Positions 50,827-60,967 of a stretch of DNA of 64,000 nt are shown here, one piece after another; the first letter of the stretch is position 1; the number at the start of each line of letters is the position of its first letter. Under the pieces are notes generated by a model. The model worked only from the letters and a program-made list of their open reading frames with translations, had not been told where the DNA came from and did not search any database. The DNA is from Actinoplanes teichomyceticus ATCC 31121. GTDB lineage: Bacteria; Actinomycetota; Actinomycetes; Mycobacteriales; Micromonosporaceae. Position numbers and translations under genes: made by a program. Location of the stretch: positions 1,772,001 through 1,836,000 of the forward strand of contig NZ_CP023865.1 of NCBI RefSeq assembly GCF_003711105.1. The letters run 5' to 3'.

Positions 50827-52599
50827 GTGAGCAGCAGGGCCAGCCGCGACGTGCTGGGACGCGGTCTGCGGGTGCTCGGCCACGCGATCCGCACGGAGCC
50901 ACGCCTCTTCACCGTGGGCGCGATCGGCAGCAGCCTCTTCGGCCTGCTGATCATTGCGAACTCGTACGTCGTGGGGTGGGTCGTCGGCCACGTCGTCGAG
51001 CCGGCGTTCGCCTCGCGGCGGGTCGATGCCGCCGACCTCGCGCTGGTCGCCGCCACCTTCCTGGGGATCAGCGGCCTGCGCGTCGCGAGCATCTTCGGCC
51101 GGCGCCTCGGCGCCGGGTTCATGCAGTTCCGGCTCCAGGCGCGGTACCGCAGCGCGGTCACCCGGCGCTACCTCTCGCTCCCGCCGGCCTGGCACCAGCG
51201 GCACGCCACCGGCACCCTGCTCTCCAACGCGAACTCCGACGTGGAGGCCACCTGGGTGCCGATCGCCCCGCTGCCGTTCGCGGTGGGCACCATCGTGATG
51301 CTGATCGCCGCGCTGGTCTCGCTGTTCGTCACCGACTGGGTGCTCGGACTCGTCGGCGCCACCCTGTTCCCGGCGCTGTTCGGGCTCAACCTGGTCTACT
51401 CGCGCCGGATGTCGCCGCGGCAGATCCGGGCGCAGCAGACCCGGGCCAAGGTCAGCGCGGTCGCGCACGAGAGCTTCGACGGCGCGCTGGTGGTCAAGAC
51501 GATGGGCCGGGAGGCCGACGAGTCACGCCGCTTCCGGGTCTTCGTCGACGAGCTGCGCGACTCGCTGGTCGCGGTGGGCCGGCTGCGCGGCCTGTTCGAC
51601 CCGCTGATGGACAGCCTGCCCAGCCTCGGCACCCTGGCCGTGCTGCTGCTCGGCGCCTGGCGGCTGCGCAACGGCGCGATCGAGGTGGCCGACCTGGTCA
51701 GCGTGGCGTTCCTGTTCACCGTGCTGGCCTTCCCGGTGCGCGCGATCGGCTGGGTGGTCGCCGAGCTGCCGCGCAGCGTGGCCGGCTGGGACCGGGTGCA
51801 GGCGGTGCTCGGCGCCGAGGGCGAGCTCGCCTACGGCGAGGGCACGCTGCCCGGCGCCGGGCCGGCCGAGCTGCGCTTCGACCGGGTCTGCTACCGGTAC
51901 GCCGAGGGCCCGCAGGTCCTGCAGGACGTCAGCTTCACCGTGCCGGCCGGCCGGACCGTGGCCCTGGTCGGCGCGACCGGCTCGGGCAAGTCGACCATCG
52001 CCTCGCTCGCCGTCCGCCTGGTCGACCCGGAGTCCGGCACGGTCGGCGTGGACGGCGTGAAACTGCCCGACCTGTCGCTCGCCGCGCTGGCCGGAGCGAC
52101 CGCGCTGGTCCCGCAGGTGCCGTTCGTCTTCGACGACACGATCCGCGGCAACATCGCCCTGGACCGGCCGGGCATCGACGACGGCGCGGTCCGCGCGGCG
52201 CTCGCCCTGGCCCAGGCCGACCGGTTCGTCGACGGCCTGCCGGACGGCCTGGACACCGCGGTCGGCGAGCGCGGCACCTCGCTCTCCGGCGGGCAGCGCC
52301 AGCGGCTCACCCTGGCCCGGGCGCTGGCCGGCCGGCCCCGGCTGCTGGTGCTCGACGACGCCACCAGCGCGGTGGACCCGCGCGTGGAGGCGGCCATCCT
52401 GGGCGCGCTGCGCGGGGCGGACGCCGGAGCGTCGGTCCTGGTGGTGGCGTACCGGCGGGCCACCATCGCGCTCGCCGACGAGGTGGTCTACCTGGAACGC
52501 GGGCGGGTCGCGGCGACCGGCACGCACACCGAGCTGATGGCCACCCAGCCGGGTTACCGGGACCTGGTCACGGCGTACGAGAAGGCGGAGCACGGATGA
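50827..52599 (+). CDS. ABC exporter subunit A (TMD-NBD) with degenerate ATP site
   Basis: The 590-residue half-transporter fuses six membrane helices (residues about 1-320) to an ATPase. Walker A GATGSGKST has Lys388 and the signature LSGGQRQR is perfect, but the catalytic Glu after Walker B is Asp511 (LDDATSAVD) and the switch His is Tyr542 (VAYRRAT). That pattern marks the non-hydrolytic half of a heterodimer. The GTG at 50827 follows AGGTAGGAAT. The stop overlaps the partner start (ATGA). Substrate unknown; drug or peptide export is typical. Confidence 0.92.
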   Translation: MSSRASRDVLGRGLRVLGHAIRTEPRLFTVGAIGSSLFGLLIIANSYVVGWVVGHVVEPAFASRRVDAADLALVAATFLGISGLRVASIFGRRLGAGFMQFRLQARYRSAVTRRYLSLPPAWHQRHATGTLLSNANSDVEATWVPIAPLPFAVGTIVMLIAALVSLFVTDWVLGLVGATLFPALFGLNLVYSRRMSPRQIRAQQTRAKVSAVAHESFDGALVVKTMGREADESRRFRVFVDELRDSLVAVGRLRGLFDPLMDSLPSLGTLAVLLLGAWRLRNGAIEVADLVSVAFLFTVLAFPVRAIGWVVAELPRSVAGWDRVQAVLGAEGELAYGEGTLPGAGPAELRFDRVCYRYAEGPQVLQDVSFTVPAGRTVALVGATGSGKSTIASLAVRLVDPESGTVGVDGVKLPDLSLAALAGATALVPQVPFVFDDTIRGNIALDRPGIDDGAVRAALALAQADRFVDGLPDGLDTAVGERGTSLSGGQRQRLTLARALAGRPRLLVLDDATSAVDPRVEAAILGALRGADAGASVLVVAYRRATIALADEVVYLERGRVAATGTHTELMATQPGYRDLVTAYEKAEHG

Positions 52600-54359
52600 G
52601 TGGCGACGGCACCCTGGCCACCATCCGGCGCGGGCTGGCGCTCTCCCCGGAGCTGCGCGCCGGGCTGGGCGGCACGATCGTGCTGGCCGTGCTGCAGATG
52701 GCCGGCCGGGTCGCCGTGCCGATCGCCGTGCAGCAGGGCATCGACCACGGCATCCGGGCGGCCGGCGGCCCGGACCTGGGCGTGGTGCTGCGGATCGTCG
52801 CGGTCACCCTGTGCGCGCTGCTGATCTCCACCCTGTGCGGCTACCTGATGACCCGCCGGCTGTTCACGGTCAGCGAGACCGCGCTGGGCGGGCTGCGGTC
52901 ACGGACCTTCCGGCACATCCACGACCTGTCCATGCTGCACCAGCAGTCCGAGCGGCGCGGCTCGATGGTGTCCCGGGTGACCAGCGACGTCGACCAGATA
53001 TCGCAGTTCCTGCAGACCGGCGGCGTGCAGCTGCTGCTCGCCTCCGGCCAGCTGCTGGTCTCGGCCGCGGTGATGTTCGTCTACTCCTGGCAGCTGGCGC
53101 TGGTGGTGCTGATCGCGTTCGGCCCGGCGGTCGGGGTGATCCGGCTGTTCCAGAAGCGGCTGGCGGCGGTCTACCGGGCGGTCCGCGAACGCACCGGGGT
53201 GATGCTGGGCGCCATCGCGGAGAGCGTGGTCGGCGCCACGGTGATCCGGTCGTACGGGGTGGCCGGGCGTACCCAGGCCCGGCTGGACACCTCGATCCAG
53301 GATCTGCGGGTGGCCCAGCAGCGGGCCCTGCGGACCAGCGTGACCAGCTTCTCCAGCGGCGAGATCGGCGCCGGGCTGGCGATGGCCGGAGTGGTGGTGG
53401 CCGGGGTCTGGCTGGGCGCCGGCGGCGGGCTCACCGTCGGCCGGCTGACCGCGTTCCTGTTCCTGGTCACCCTCTTCATCCAGCCGGTGCAGATCGCCAC
53501 CGACATGCTCAACGAGGCGCAGAACGCGGTGGCCGGCTGGCGCCGGATCCTCGACGTGCTGGACGTCGAGCCGGACGTCGCCGACCCCGACGAGCGTGGC
53601 GTGCCGCTGCCCGAGGGGCCGCTGTCGGTGCGCTTCGCCGACGTGTCGTTCCGCTATCCGGGTGGCCCGGTCGTGCTCTCCGGGGTCGACCTGACGCTCG
53701 CGGCCCGGCGCAGGTATGCGGTGGTGGGCGAGACCGGCAGCGGCAAGACCACCTTCGCCAAGCTGCTCACCCGGCTGATGGACCCGGTCCACGGTGAGGT
53801 GCTGCTGTCGGGCACGCCGCTGACCTCGGTGCGGTTCTCCTCGCTGCGGTCGCGGGTGGTGATGGTGCCGCAGGACGGTTTCCTGTTCGACGCCACGGTG
53901 GCGGAGAACATCCGTTTCGCCGAGCCGTCGCTCACCGACGAGCAGCTGCTGGCGGCGTTCGCCGAGCTGGGACTGGCGGACTGGCTGGCCGGCCTGCCGG
54001 CGGGGCCGCAGACCCCGGTGGGGGAGCGCGGGGAGGCGCTCAGCGTGGGCGAGCGGCAGCTGGTGGCGCTGGTCCGGGCGTACGTCGCCGACCCCGACCT
54101 GCTGGTGCTCGACGAGGCGACCAGCGCGGTCGACCCGGCCACCGAGGTGCGCCTGCAGCACGCGCTGGACCTGGTCACCCGCGGCCGGACCACGGTCGCG
54201 ATCGCGCACCGGCTGTCCACCGCGCAGTCCGCGGACGAGGTGATCGTGGTCGACGCGGGCCGCGTCGTGCAACGCGGCCCGCACGCCGAGCTCGTCGCGC
54301 AGGAGGGTTCGGTCTACGCCCGGCTCTACGCCAGCTGGCTGGAGCAGACCAGGAGCTGA
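52596..54359 (+). CDS. ABC exporter subunit B (TMD-NBD) with catalytic ATP site
   Basis: The 587-residue partner has six membrane helices and an ATPase with Lys384 in GETGSGKTT, catalytic Glu507 (LLVLDEATSAVD) and switch His538 (IAHRLS). Its signature is altered to LSVGERQL. With subunit A this yields one canonical site (Walker motifs of B with LSGGQ of A) and one degenerate site. The intact EAQNAVAGWRRILDVL linker and six-helix layout are usual. The gene ends four bases before the convergent rpsD stop. Confidence 0.93.
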   Translation: MSGDGTLATIRRGLALSPELRAGLGGTIVLAVLQMAGRVAVPIAVQQGIDHGIRAAGGPDLGVVLRIVAVTLCALLISTLCGYLMTRRLFTVSETALGGLRSRTFRHIHDLSMLHQQSERRGSMVSRVTSDVDQISQFLQTGGVQLLLASGQLLVSAAVMFVYSWQLALVVLIAFGPAVGVIRLFQKRLAAVYRAVRERTGVMLGAIAESVVGATVIRSYGVAGRTQARLDTSIQDLRVAQQRALRTSVTSFSSGEIGAGLAMAGVVVAGVWLGAGGGLTVGRLTAFLFLVTLFIQPVQIATDMLNEAQNAVAGWRRILDVLDVEPDVADPDERGVPLPEGPLSVRFADVSFRYPGGPVVLSGVDLTLAARRRYAVVGETGSGKTTFAKLLTRLMDPVHGEVLLSGTPLTSVRFSSLRSRVVMVPQDGFLFDATVAENIRFAEPSLTDEQLLAAFAELGLADWLAGLPAGPQTPVGERGEALSVGERQLVALVRAYVADPDLLVLDEATSAVDPATEVRLQHALDLVTRGRTTVAIAHRLSTAQSADEVIVVDAGRVVQRGPHAELVAQEGSVYARLYASWLEQTRS

Positions 54360-54362
54360 GGA

Positions 54363-54971
54363 CTACCGCGCGTAGAACTCGACGACCAGCTGTTCGTCGC
54401 AGAGCACCGGGATCTCGGAGCGCTGCGGGGCCCGCAGCACGGTGGTGCGCAGCTCTTCGAGCGCGGTGGACAGGTACGGCGCGGTCGGCCCGTCGACGTG
54501 CGCGCCGGTCGCCGCGATCTGGAACGGCGGCTTCTGCCGGCTCGACTCGCGCACCTCGACGACCTGGCCCGGCTTGAGCTTGTAGCCGGGCCGGTCCACC
54601 TTCTTGCCGTCCACCGTGAAGTGACCGTGGACGACGAGCTGGCGGGCCTGGTAGATGGTGCGGGCCAGCCCGGCACGGAACACCGTCGCGTCCAGACGCC
54701 GCTCCAGCAGCGCCACCATGGTCTCGCCGGTCTTGCCCTCGGCCTGGTGGGCGGCGTCGTACGCGGCCCGCATCTGGACCTCGCTGATGTTGTACTGGTG
54801 CCGCAGGCGCTGCTTCTCCAGCAGCCGGACCTGGTAGTCCGAGGTCTTGCGCCGGCCACGGCCGTGCACGCCGGGTGGGAACGGCCGCCGCTCGAAGTAC
54901 TTCACGCACTTGCGGGTCAGCGGGATGCCGAGCGCCCGGGAGAGCTTGGCCTTGGGTCGCGAGTTGTTCAC
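54363..54971 (-). CDS. rpsD: Ribosomal protein S4, zinc-free form
   Basis: S4 nucleates 30S assembly and binds 16S rRNA. The GTG at 54971, with AGGAGA about seven bases upstream, gives 202 residues. [33 protein letters not shown], the S4 domain ([18 protein letters not shown]) and the terminal [11 protein letters not shown] are conserved (positions about 24-56, 95-112 and 192-202). The N-terminal four-Cys zinc site of other S4 forms is absent. The gene stands alone instead of in the rpoA operon, so it may be a paralogue. Two iron-box sequences lie directly upstream of its ribosome site. Confidence 0.93.
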   Translation of the reverse strand: MNNSRPKAKLSRALGIPLTRKCVKYFERRPFPPGVHGRGRRKTSDYQVRLLEKQRLRHQYNISEVQMRAAYDAAHQAEGKTGETMVALLERRLDATVFRAGLARTIYQARQLVVHGHFTVDGKKVDRPGYKLKPGQVVEVRESSRQKPPFQIAATGAHVDGPTAPYLSTALEELRTTVLRAPQRSEIPVLCDEQLVVEFYAR

Positions 54972-54985
54972 GCTGGATCTCCTGT

Positions 54986-55024
54986 TACGGTTAGCCTTGC
55001 CTAACTTAGGTAAGCCTAACCGGT
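54986..55024. promoter_or_regulatory. Two adjacent IdeR/DtxR iron boxes
   Basis: TTAGGTAAGCCTAACCGGT (55006-55024) matches the 19-bp iron box TTAGGTTAGGCTAACCTAA closely, and on the minus strand TTAGGCAAGGCTAACCGTA (55004-54986) is a second, slightly weaker copy. Centres are 20 bases apart. They fill the 70-base gap between divergent rpsD and the DUF2470 gene, so an iron-activated repressor of the IdeR/DmdR type probably controls one or both. Confidence 0.75.
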
Positions 55025-55041
55025 GCCCGGAGGTGCTCATC

Positions 55042-55764
55042 ATGCAACCCAGTCCCGCCGAGATCGCGCGTACTCTCGCCGCCGGTCACCTGCCCGCCGT
55101 CGCCCACATCGCCTGCCACCCCGGGCCGCTCCCGGTCCGGCACGTCACCGACGCGCAGGGCCGCCCGCTGCTGCTCGTGCCGGTCGAGGCCGCCCTGTCC
55201 ACGGCGCTGCGCCCGCAGGCCGGCAACGACGACACCGCGCTGGTGCTGGACATCCGGGACGTTCCGCCGATGTCCTCGTCGCCGTCGCTGGGCCGGGTCT
55301 GGGTCTCCGGCTGGGCGACCCGGTTGACCGGCGACCAGGCGCGTGCCGCCGCGCTCGACTACGCCGACACCGACGCGTGCGGTGACCTGCTCGACGTCGG
55401 CGACAGCCAGGCGCTGTACCGGATGGACGTCGCCGAGGTCCGCTTCGAGCGCACCGAGAACCTCGTCGAGATCGACCCGGACGACTACGCCGAGGCCACC
55501 CCGGACCCGCTGCGCGCCGTGGAGTTCGACCTCATCGCCGACCTGGCCGACCACCACGTGGCGCAGATGAGCGACTACGTGCGCCGCCAGCTCGGCCCGG
55601 CCGCCCGTCCGGACGACGACCCGCGCGTGGTCCGCCTGGACCGGTACGGCTTCGTGGTCCGGATGGGCGCCCGCAGCGCCCGCCTGGCGTTCCCCCGGCC
55701 GGTGCGTGACCGCCACGATCTGGCGCACCTGCTGCACCCGATCCTCTGCCGCCGCTGCGCCTGA
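55042..55764 (+). CDS. DUF2470 domain protein, probably iron/heme related
   Basis: The ATG at 55042, seven bases after GGAGG, encodes 240 residues. An N-terminal split-barrel-like part (residues 1-145, with [25 protein letters not shown]) is followed by a DUF2470 domain (about 155-235; [18 protein letters not shown]). The combination resembles the HugZ/heme-oxygenase-like group, and the iron boxes in its promoter suggest derepression in iron starvation. The role in heme handling is inferred from family and regulation. Confidence 0.82.
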   Translation: MQPSPAEIARTLAAGHLPAVAHIACHPGPLPVRHVTDAQGRPLLLVPVEAALSTALRPQAGNDDTALVLDIRDVPPMSSSPSLGRVWVSGWATRLTGDQARAAALDYADTDACGDLLDVGDSQALYRMDVAEVRFERTENLVEIDPDDYAEATPDPLRAVEFDLIADLADHHVAQMSDYVRRQLGPAARPDDDPRVVRLDRYGFVVRMGARSARLAFPRPVRDRHDLAHLLHPILCRRCA

Positions 55765-55793
55765 GGGCCGGGCCGGCTGCGCTTCGCGCCACG

Positions 55794-55821
55794 GCAGAAC
55801 GCCCGGTGACCGGCGTTCTGC
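55794..55821 (+). terminator. Hairpin after the DUF2470 gene
   Basis: GCAGAACGCC pairs with GGCGTTCTGC around an 8-base loop, 29 bases after the stop codon, a good terminator stem without T-tract. Confidence 0.65.
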
Positions 55822-55956
55822 GGGGTGAAGGGCTCCGTGGCGGTTCGACTTCCGCGCGGTCCGATCTCGGGGCTCCCGCTCCCTCCTTCTGCCGCCGTCG
55901 GGTGAGGGAGCCCCGTCCGCCCTGCTTGCCGGTGCCGCGGTGAGCGGGGCAGCGAC

Positions 55957-55994
55957 GAGGGCGGGCGGCCCCGTGCCGGGGGCCGCCCGCCCTC
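55957..55994 (-). terminator. Strong 16-bp hairpin after the Pro/Ala-rich gene
   Basis: GAGGGCGGGCGGCCCC and GGGGCCGCCCGCCCTC form a perfect 16-bp stem with a 6-base loop. It lies 16 bases past the minus-strand stop and may end transcription from both directions. Confidence 0.8.
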
Positions 55995-56009
55995 TGTCGT
56001 GTCCGGCGG

Positions 56010-57923
56010 TTACAGCGAGAGGATCCGCTCCAGGAATTCGCGGTACCCGCGCATCGCCATCCGCATGCTCTCGGTGTCCGGCGTGTCGGTGCCGCGCAGC
56101 GGGTCGAGCTCGTCCCGCTCCGCCAGCAGCACCTCGGTGAGCTCGTTCACCGCGTCGGTGAGCAGGTCGTGCGCCCGGGTCAGGGCGGTCACCGGGTCGT
56201 CGACGAACTCCGCCTTCACCTCGTGCCAGGCGGCCCGGAAGTGCCGGGCGGCGTCCTCGTCCCAGACGGTGGCCCGGATGATCGGCTCGTCCTCGCCGGA
56301 CGCGGCCGGCGCGGCGCCGGACTCGGCGTCGTCCACGTCCACGGCCCGCCGGCCCGGCCGGCGGGCCGGCTCGGCGTCCTCCAGGCTGGCCGAGCGGCGG
56401 CCCGCCGTGCGCTGTTCCTCCTCCGGCAGGCCGCGCCGGCCGGTGTTGCCCACCGAGACGCCGGTCAGGCCGGACTCCGGGTACGGCTGGAAGTCCAGCG
56501 GCGGCGGCGTGACCGAGGCGGCCTGCGGCGCGGCCGGGGTCACCGACGCGACCCCGTAGGCATCACCGGAGCGGCCCAGGCTGTACCCGGTGGTGGCCGG
56601 CGAGCCGAAGGCGAAACCGGTGTCCGGGGCGGGCGGCGGGTCGGACGGCATCCGGGTGGCCGGGATCTGGCCGACGGCCGAGGGCATCGCCGGGAACGGC
56701 AGCTCCGGCCCGGCGCCGGCCGGCGGGGCCGGGATCGCCGCCGAGCCGGTGGCCGGGGCCGCGGGCTGGGCGGGGGAGACCGGCGCGGCGGACCCGGCCG
56801 GATCCGCGGGCTGCTCGGGCGCCTGTTCGGGCCGGCCGGGGGCGGGCTCCAGGGTGGCCGCCGGGTGGTCCGGGGTGAAGTCGGTGGGCAGGTACGGCGC
56901 CGGCGCGTACCCGGGCGACACCGGAGCGCCGGAGACCGGGCCGGTCGGGCCGGTCGGCTGCGCCGGCACGGAAGCCCAGCCCGCGGCCGGCCGGGCCTCG
57001 GCAGCCGCCTCGTCCGCCTCGTCGGGCGGGCCGTCCGCCGCGGGCGCCTCGTCCGGGCCCGGCGGGTCGCCCGCCTGTGCGTACCCGGGGGCTCCTGCCC
57101 GTCCGTTCATGTCCTCACGTCCGTTCTCGTCGCGTGGTTCCGCCGCCTCGGCGGCGTCCTGCCCGGCCTCCGGCGACGTGGCGTCCGCCGGTTCGCCCGC
57201 CGGTGTCGCACCGGTGGGCTCCTCGTCGGCCGGGGGTCCGGCGACCTGAGCGTCGCCGGGACCGGCGACCCCGGTCGTGTCCGCGGCCGATGTCTCCGCT
57301 GCGGTGGCGTGCCCGTTGACGCCGGGGTGCGGGCGCGGCGCGGCGCGGCCACCGAAGAGGAAGCGCCCGGTGCCACCGAGCCGGAATCCCCCGAACGGGG
57401 GCTCCGGGACCGGTGATGCGGCCTCGGGCTCCTGGGACTCTACGTCCTGGCCGGGCCGGGCCTCGCGGTCCGCGGGGATCGAGTGATCAGAATCGCCGTG
57501 CCGGCCCCGAGCCGGTGGCCGGACGCCCTGGTCACCGCCGGTGGGAGAGGCTCCGCGGCCGGCCGCGCGGCGCAGGCCGAACGGGTCGCCCGGCGGTGGC
57601 TCCCCCGGCGCGCCGGAGAACCGGTCCGGCTCGCCGGGGCCGTGCGGCCGGCTCGCCGAGGCGACCGGGGTGAACGGCGGCCCCGGTCGCGGGCCGAACG
57701 CCAGCGACGACCCGGTCAGCAGGTCGGTGGGCAGCGGCGGCAGCGCCTGCTCCGGCGGCTCGGCGACCCGGCGGGAGCCGAGCGACACCATCTGGGTCTC
57801 CGGCTCCCCGGCGGCCGGGGACCGGTCCGTGCCCACTTCGGGGTCGGCGTCCGGACGGACCTGCCAGAAGCGGGCGGGTCCGGGCGTGGGCCGGGCGTTG
57901 TCGGAACTGGACGTCGGCTCCAT
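56010..57923 (-). CDS. Large Pro/Ala/Gly-rich protein with conserved C-terminal helical domain
   Basis: The ATG at 57923 follows GGGAG and encodes 637 residues. About 540 residues are disordered, dominated by Pro, Ala, Gly, Glu and Asp. Only the last 95 look folded: [52 protein letters not shown] and [14 protein letters not shown] form three or four helices (residues about 540-637). This end resembles an actinobacterial conserved domain of unknown function found after long disordered regions. No signal peptide or membrane helix is present. It is divergent from hisI. Confidence 0.78.
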   Translation of the reverse strand: MEPTSSSDNARPTPGPARFWQVRPDADPEVGTDRSPAAGEPETQMVSLGSRRVAEPPEQALPPLPTDLLTGSSLAFGPRPGPPFTPVASASRPHGPGEPDRFSGAPGEPPPGDPFGLRRAAGRGASPTGGDQGVRPPARGRHGDSDHSIPADREARPGQDVESQEPEAASPVPEPPFGGFRLGGTGRFLFGGRAAPRPHPGVNGHATAAETSAADTTGVAGPGDAQVAGPPADEEPTGATPAGEPADATSPEAGQDAAEAAEPRDENGREDMNGRAGAPGYAQAGDPPGPDEAPAADGPPDEADEAAAEARPAAGWASVPAQPTGPTGPVSGAPVSPGYAPAPYLPTDFTPDHPAATLEPAPGRPEQAPEQPADPAGSAAPVSPAQPAAPATGSAAIPAPPAGAGPELPFPAMPSAVGQIPATRMPSDPPPAPDTGFAFGSPATTGYSLGRSGDAYGVASVTPAAPQAASVTPPPLDFQPYPESGLTGVSVGNTGRRGLPEEEQRTAGRRSASLEDAEPARRPGRRAVDVDDAESGAAPAASGEDEPIIRATVWDEDAARHFRAAWHEVKAEFVDDPVTALTRAHDLLTDAVNELTEVLLAERDELDPLRGTDTPDTESMRMAMRGYREFLERILSL

Positions 57924-58027
57924 CGGTAAACCACTCCCGTCGCGAGGCGCGCCCACCGGGGCCGGCTGCGGCAGCGCAGCGGCACCGGCGCCGCGCCGGG
58001 CATCTCAGGCAGGTACGGCGCCCCGCC

Positions 58028-58039
58028 GACGGTACCGTC
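58028..58039. promoter_or_regulatory. Perfect 12-bp palindrome in the hisI divergent region
   Basis: GACGGTACCGTC lies 90-101 bases upstream of the hisI start and about 105 bases from the divergent Pro/Ala-rich gene. It may be an operator for either. Confidence 0.3.
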
Positions 58040-58128
58040 CCGATCGGTCCGGCACATCCCCTGTGACCGGATCGTGGGCCCTTCCCAGGCCCCGCAAATG
58101 TTCCGCAACGATGCGAGAGAATCGGGGC

Positions 58129-58497
58129 GTGCCAGTATCAGATGCCCAGACCTCCCTCGACGCGGCGATCGCCGCCCGGCTCAAGCGCACCCCCGACGGC
58201 CTGGTCGCCGCGATCGTCCAGGAGCACGGCACCGGGGAGGTGCTGATGCTCGCCTGGATGGACGCCGAGGCGCTGCACCGCACGCTGACCACCGGCCGTG
58301 CCACCTACTGGTCCCGCAGCCGCCAGGAGTACTGGGTCAAGGGCGCCACGTCCGGCCACCACCAGCGGGTCCGGAAGGTGGCGCTGGACTGCGACGGCGA
58401 CGCGCTGCTGGTCACCGTCGAGCAGACCGGGGCGGCCTGCCACACCGGCACGCACACCTGCTTCAGCCACGAGCTCCCCCTGGAGGCCGGCCAGTGA
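58129..58497 (+). CDS. hisI: Phosphoribosyl-AMP cyclohydrolase
   Basis: HisI opens the adenine ring of PR-AMP in step three of histidine synthesis. The 122 residues (GTG at 58129; an ATG at 58111 is in frame) contain [23 protein letters not shown], the metal-binding LDCDGDALL and the zinc motif CHTGTHTCF. The pyrophosphohydrolase HisE is not fused. The stop overlaps the trpE GTG by four bases, tying histidine and tryptophan genes in one transcript. Confidence 0.95.
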   Translation: MPVSDAQTSLDAAIAARLKRTPDGLVAAIVQEHGTGEVLMLAWMDAEALHRTLTTGRATYWSRSRQEYWVKGATSGHHQRVRKVALDCDGDALLVTVEQTGAACHTGTHTCFSHELPLEAGQ

Positions 58498-60002
58498 CCA
58501 GCGGAGTCGTCACCCCGGACGAGGCCACGTTCGTCGCGTCGCGCCGGCGGATCGTCCCGGTCACCCGCAAGCTGCTCGCCGACGGCGAGACCCCGGTCGG
58601 GGTCTACACCAAGCTGGCCGGCGGACCGGGCACCTTCCTGCTGGAGTCCGCGGAGCAGGGCATCGCCTGGTCGCGGTACTCGTTCATCGGCGTACGCAGC
58701 GTGGCGACCCTGATCGAGCGGGACGGCGAGGCGGCCTGGCTGGGCGCCCCGCCGGTCGGGGTGCCGCTCGGCGGCGACCCGGTCGAGGCGCTGCGGCAGA
58801 CCGTGGCCGCGCTCGCCGACGGGCCGGCCACCGGCGGCGACCTGCCCCCGCTGACCGGTGGCATGGTCGGCTACCTGAGTTACGACCTGGTCCGCCGCTT
58901 CGAGCGGCTGCCCGCCACCGCCGACGACGACCTGCCGCTGCCCGAGCTGGGCATGATGCTCGCCACCGACCTGGTGGTGCTGGACCACCACGACGGCTCC
59001 GCGCTGCTGGTGGCCAACGCGGTGCTGGCCGAGGGCGCCGACGAGGCGGCCCGCCGGGCGGCCTACCACCAGGCGGTCGGCCGGCTGGACGCGATGACCA
59101 CCGCGCTGTCCCGGCCCACCCCGCCGATGGTGTCCACGGTGGAGCGGCGGCCGGCCGGCGACCCGGTCAGCCGCACCGCTCCCGGCGACTACCAGAAGGC
59201 GGTGGAGCAGGCCAAGGAGGCGATCCGGGCCGGCGAGTGCTTCCAGATCGTGGTCGCCCAGCGGTTCGAGCGGTCGACCGACGCGAACGCGCTGGACATC
59301 TACCGGGTACTGCGGGCCACCAACCCCAGCCCGTACATGTACCTGCTGCGCTTCGACGACTTCGACATCGTCGGCTCGTCGCCGGAGGCGCACCTCAAGG
59401 TCAGTGCCAACCGGACCGCGCTGCTGCACCCGATCGCCGGCACCCGCTGGCGCGGCGCCACCCCGGAGCAGGACGCCGCGCTCGCCGCCGAGCTGCTGGC
59501 CGACCCGAAGGAGCGCGCCGAGCACGTCATGCTGGTCGACCTGGGCCGCAACGACCTGGGCCGGGTGTGCGAGCCGGGCAGCGTGGAGGTGCCGGAGTTC
59601 GCCCGGATCGAGCGGTACAGCCACGTCATGCACATCGTGTCCACGGTGGTCGGCCGGCTCCGCGCGGACCGGACCGCGTTCGACGCGCTCGCCGCGACGT
59701 TCCCGGCGGGCACGCTGTCCGGCGCGCCCAAGGTCCGGGCCATGGAGATCATCGAGGAGTTGGAGCCGACCCGGCGCGGCCTCTACGGCGGCACGGTCGG
59801 CTACTTCGGCTTCGCCGGCGACATGGACATGGCGATCGCGATCCGGACCGCGCTGGTCAAGGACGGTGTCGCGTACGTCGGAGCGGGCGCCGGCATCGTC
59901 GCCGACTCGGACCCGGCGGCCGAGGAGCAGGAGACCCGCAACAAGGCCGCCGCCGTGCTGGCCGCCATCGCCGCCGCCGAGACGCTGCGCGCCGCGCGAT
60001 GA
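58494..60002 (+). CDS. trpE: Anthranilate synthase component I
   Basis: TrpE converts chorismate to anthranilate with ammonia from TrpG. The 502-residue product has [13 protein letters not shown] N-terminal motifs ([12 protein letters not shown]) of the feedback-binding domain, then [51 protein letters not shown] and [17 protein letters not shown]. It lacks a fused glutaminase domain; trpG is not in the window. Confidence 0.96.
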   Translation: MTSGVVTPDEATFVASRRRIVPVTRKLLADGETPVGVYTKLAGGPGTFLLESAEQGIAWSRYSFIGVRSVATLIERDGEAAWLGAPPVGVPLGGDPVEALRQTVAALADGPATGGDLPPLTGGMVGYLSYDLVRRFERLPATADDDLPLPELGMMLATDLVVLDHHDGSALLVANAVLAEGADEAARRAAYHQAVGRLDAMTTALSRPTPPMVSTVERRPAGDPVSRTAPGDYQKAVEQAKEAIRAGECFQIVVAQRFERSTDANALDIYRVLRATNPSPYMYLLRFDDFDIVGSSPEAHLKVSANRTALLHPIAGTRWRGATPEQDAALAAELLADPKERAEHVMLVDLGRNDLGRVCEPGSVEVPEFARIERYSHVMHIVSTVVGRLRADRTAFDALAATFPAGTLSGAPKVRAMEIIEELEPTRRGLYGGTVGYFGFAGDMDMAIAIRTALVKDGVAYVGAGAGIVADSDPAAEEQETRNKAAAVLAAIAAAETLRAAR

Positions 60003-60556
60003 GCCGCCGGACCCACCTCGCCGCCATCCTGGCCTGCCTGGCCGGGTCCGGGCTGACCCTCTACGCGGTCACCCGGACGTGGTCGCTGGCCGTCGAGCAC
60101 CGCACCGGGCTGTCCGACCTGAGCACCGCGCGCACCGGCGCGGACCAGCAGCCGTGGCTCGTCGGGCTGGCCGTGGTCGCGCTGGCCGGGACCGGCGCGC
60201 TGCTGGCCACCCGGGGGGTGGCCCGGCGCCTGCTGGGCGGGCTGCTGGCGCTGGCCGGGGCCGGTGTGGTGGCCGGCGCGATCCTGGCCCGCTCCGGCCT
60301 GGACGCCGGATCGGCCGGCGCCGGCGCGGCGCTCTGGCCGGCCGCCTGCGTGCTGGGCGGCGTGGCGATCGCGGCCGGCGGGATGCTCGCCGCGCGGCAC
60401 GGCCACCGGTGGGCGGCGATGTCGGCCCGGTACGAACGGGCTCCCGCCGCCCGGCCGGCCTCGGCCCCGGCCGCCCGGCCGGCCTCCGCCGTGGAGCCGG
60501 CCGACAACCGGGCCGCGTGGGACGCGCTGGACCGCGGGGACGATCCGACCGCGTGA
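59999..60556 (+). CDS. Trp biosynthesis-associated membrane protein (TIGR02234-like)
   Basis: The ATG at 59999 overlaps the trpE stop. The 185 residues include four membrane helices (about 7-26, 52-70, 75-94, 106-126) and an Ala/Pro-rich cytoplasmic tail. Position and topology match the actinobacterial family always found between trpE and trpC, TIGR02234, whose function is unknown. Confidence 0.85.
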   Translation: MSRRTHLAAILACLAGSGLTLYAVTRTWSLAVEHRTGLSDLSTARTGADQQPWLVGLAVVALAGTGALLATRGVARRLLGGLLALAGAGVVAGAILARSGLDAGSAGAGAALWPAACVLGGVAIAAGGMLAARHGHRWAAMSARYERAPAARPASAPAARPASAVEPADNRAAWDALDRGDDPTA

Positions 60557-60592
60557 GGCGGTTGAGGCCGCCGCGGCGGGGTATTGCGAAGG

Positions 60593-60883
60593 TCAGCCGC
60601 GCACCGTCGCGGCCACCGGACGAGCCCGGCGGGGCCCGGCGGCGACCGTCCGGCGCGGGCCGGTGGCGACGATCGCGGCGACCGCCCGGCTGGTCGCGGC
60701 GCGGGCCTCGGCCCGGGCCCGGTCGGCCTGGATCGCGGACCACGCGTTGTCCCGTGCGGTCCGCACGTTGCCCGGTCCCACCATCGCCCGCTGGACGCCG
60801 GTCACGACCTCAGCGGCGATGGCGACGAGGGCTCGCGAGACCTCGGCGAAACCCGCGGCCGGAAGGGTCTGATCTGTGGCCAT
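60593..60883 (-). CDS. Small Ala/Arg-rich protein of unknown function
   Basis: The ATG at 60883, after GGAG, encodes 96 residues. The first 65 look like a long amphipathic helix (FAEVSRALVAIAAEVV, SAIQADRARAEARAATSR), the rest is basic and disordered. It runs against the trp genes and has no recognised relatives. The codon pattern is compatible with a real gene, but it could be spurious. Confidence 0.55.
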   Translation of the reverse strand: MATDQTLPAAGFAEVSRALVAIAAEVVTGVQRAMVGPGNVRTARDNAWSAIQADRARAEARAATSRAVAAIVATGPRRTVAAGPRRARPVAATVRG

Positions 60884-60967
60884 TGGTCGACTCCGCATCA
60901 TCGTCCGGGTGGGCGGCATCATCCGGGTGGCGGCGCCCTCGGCGCCGTGGACAAGTCTGCCCGAGTC

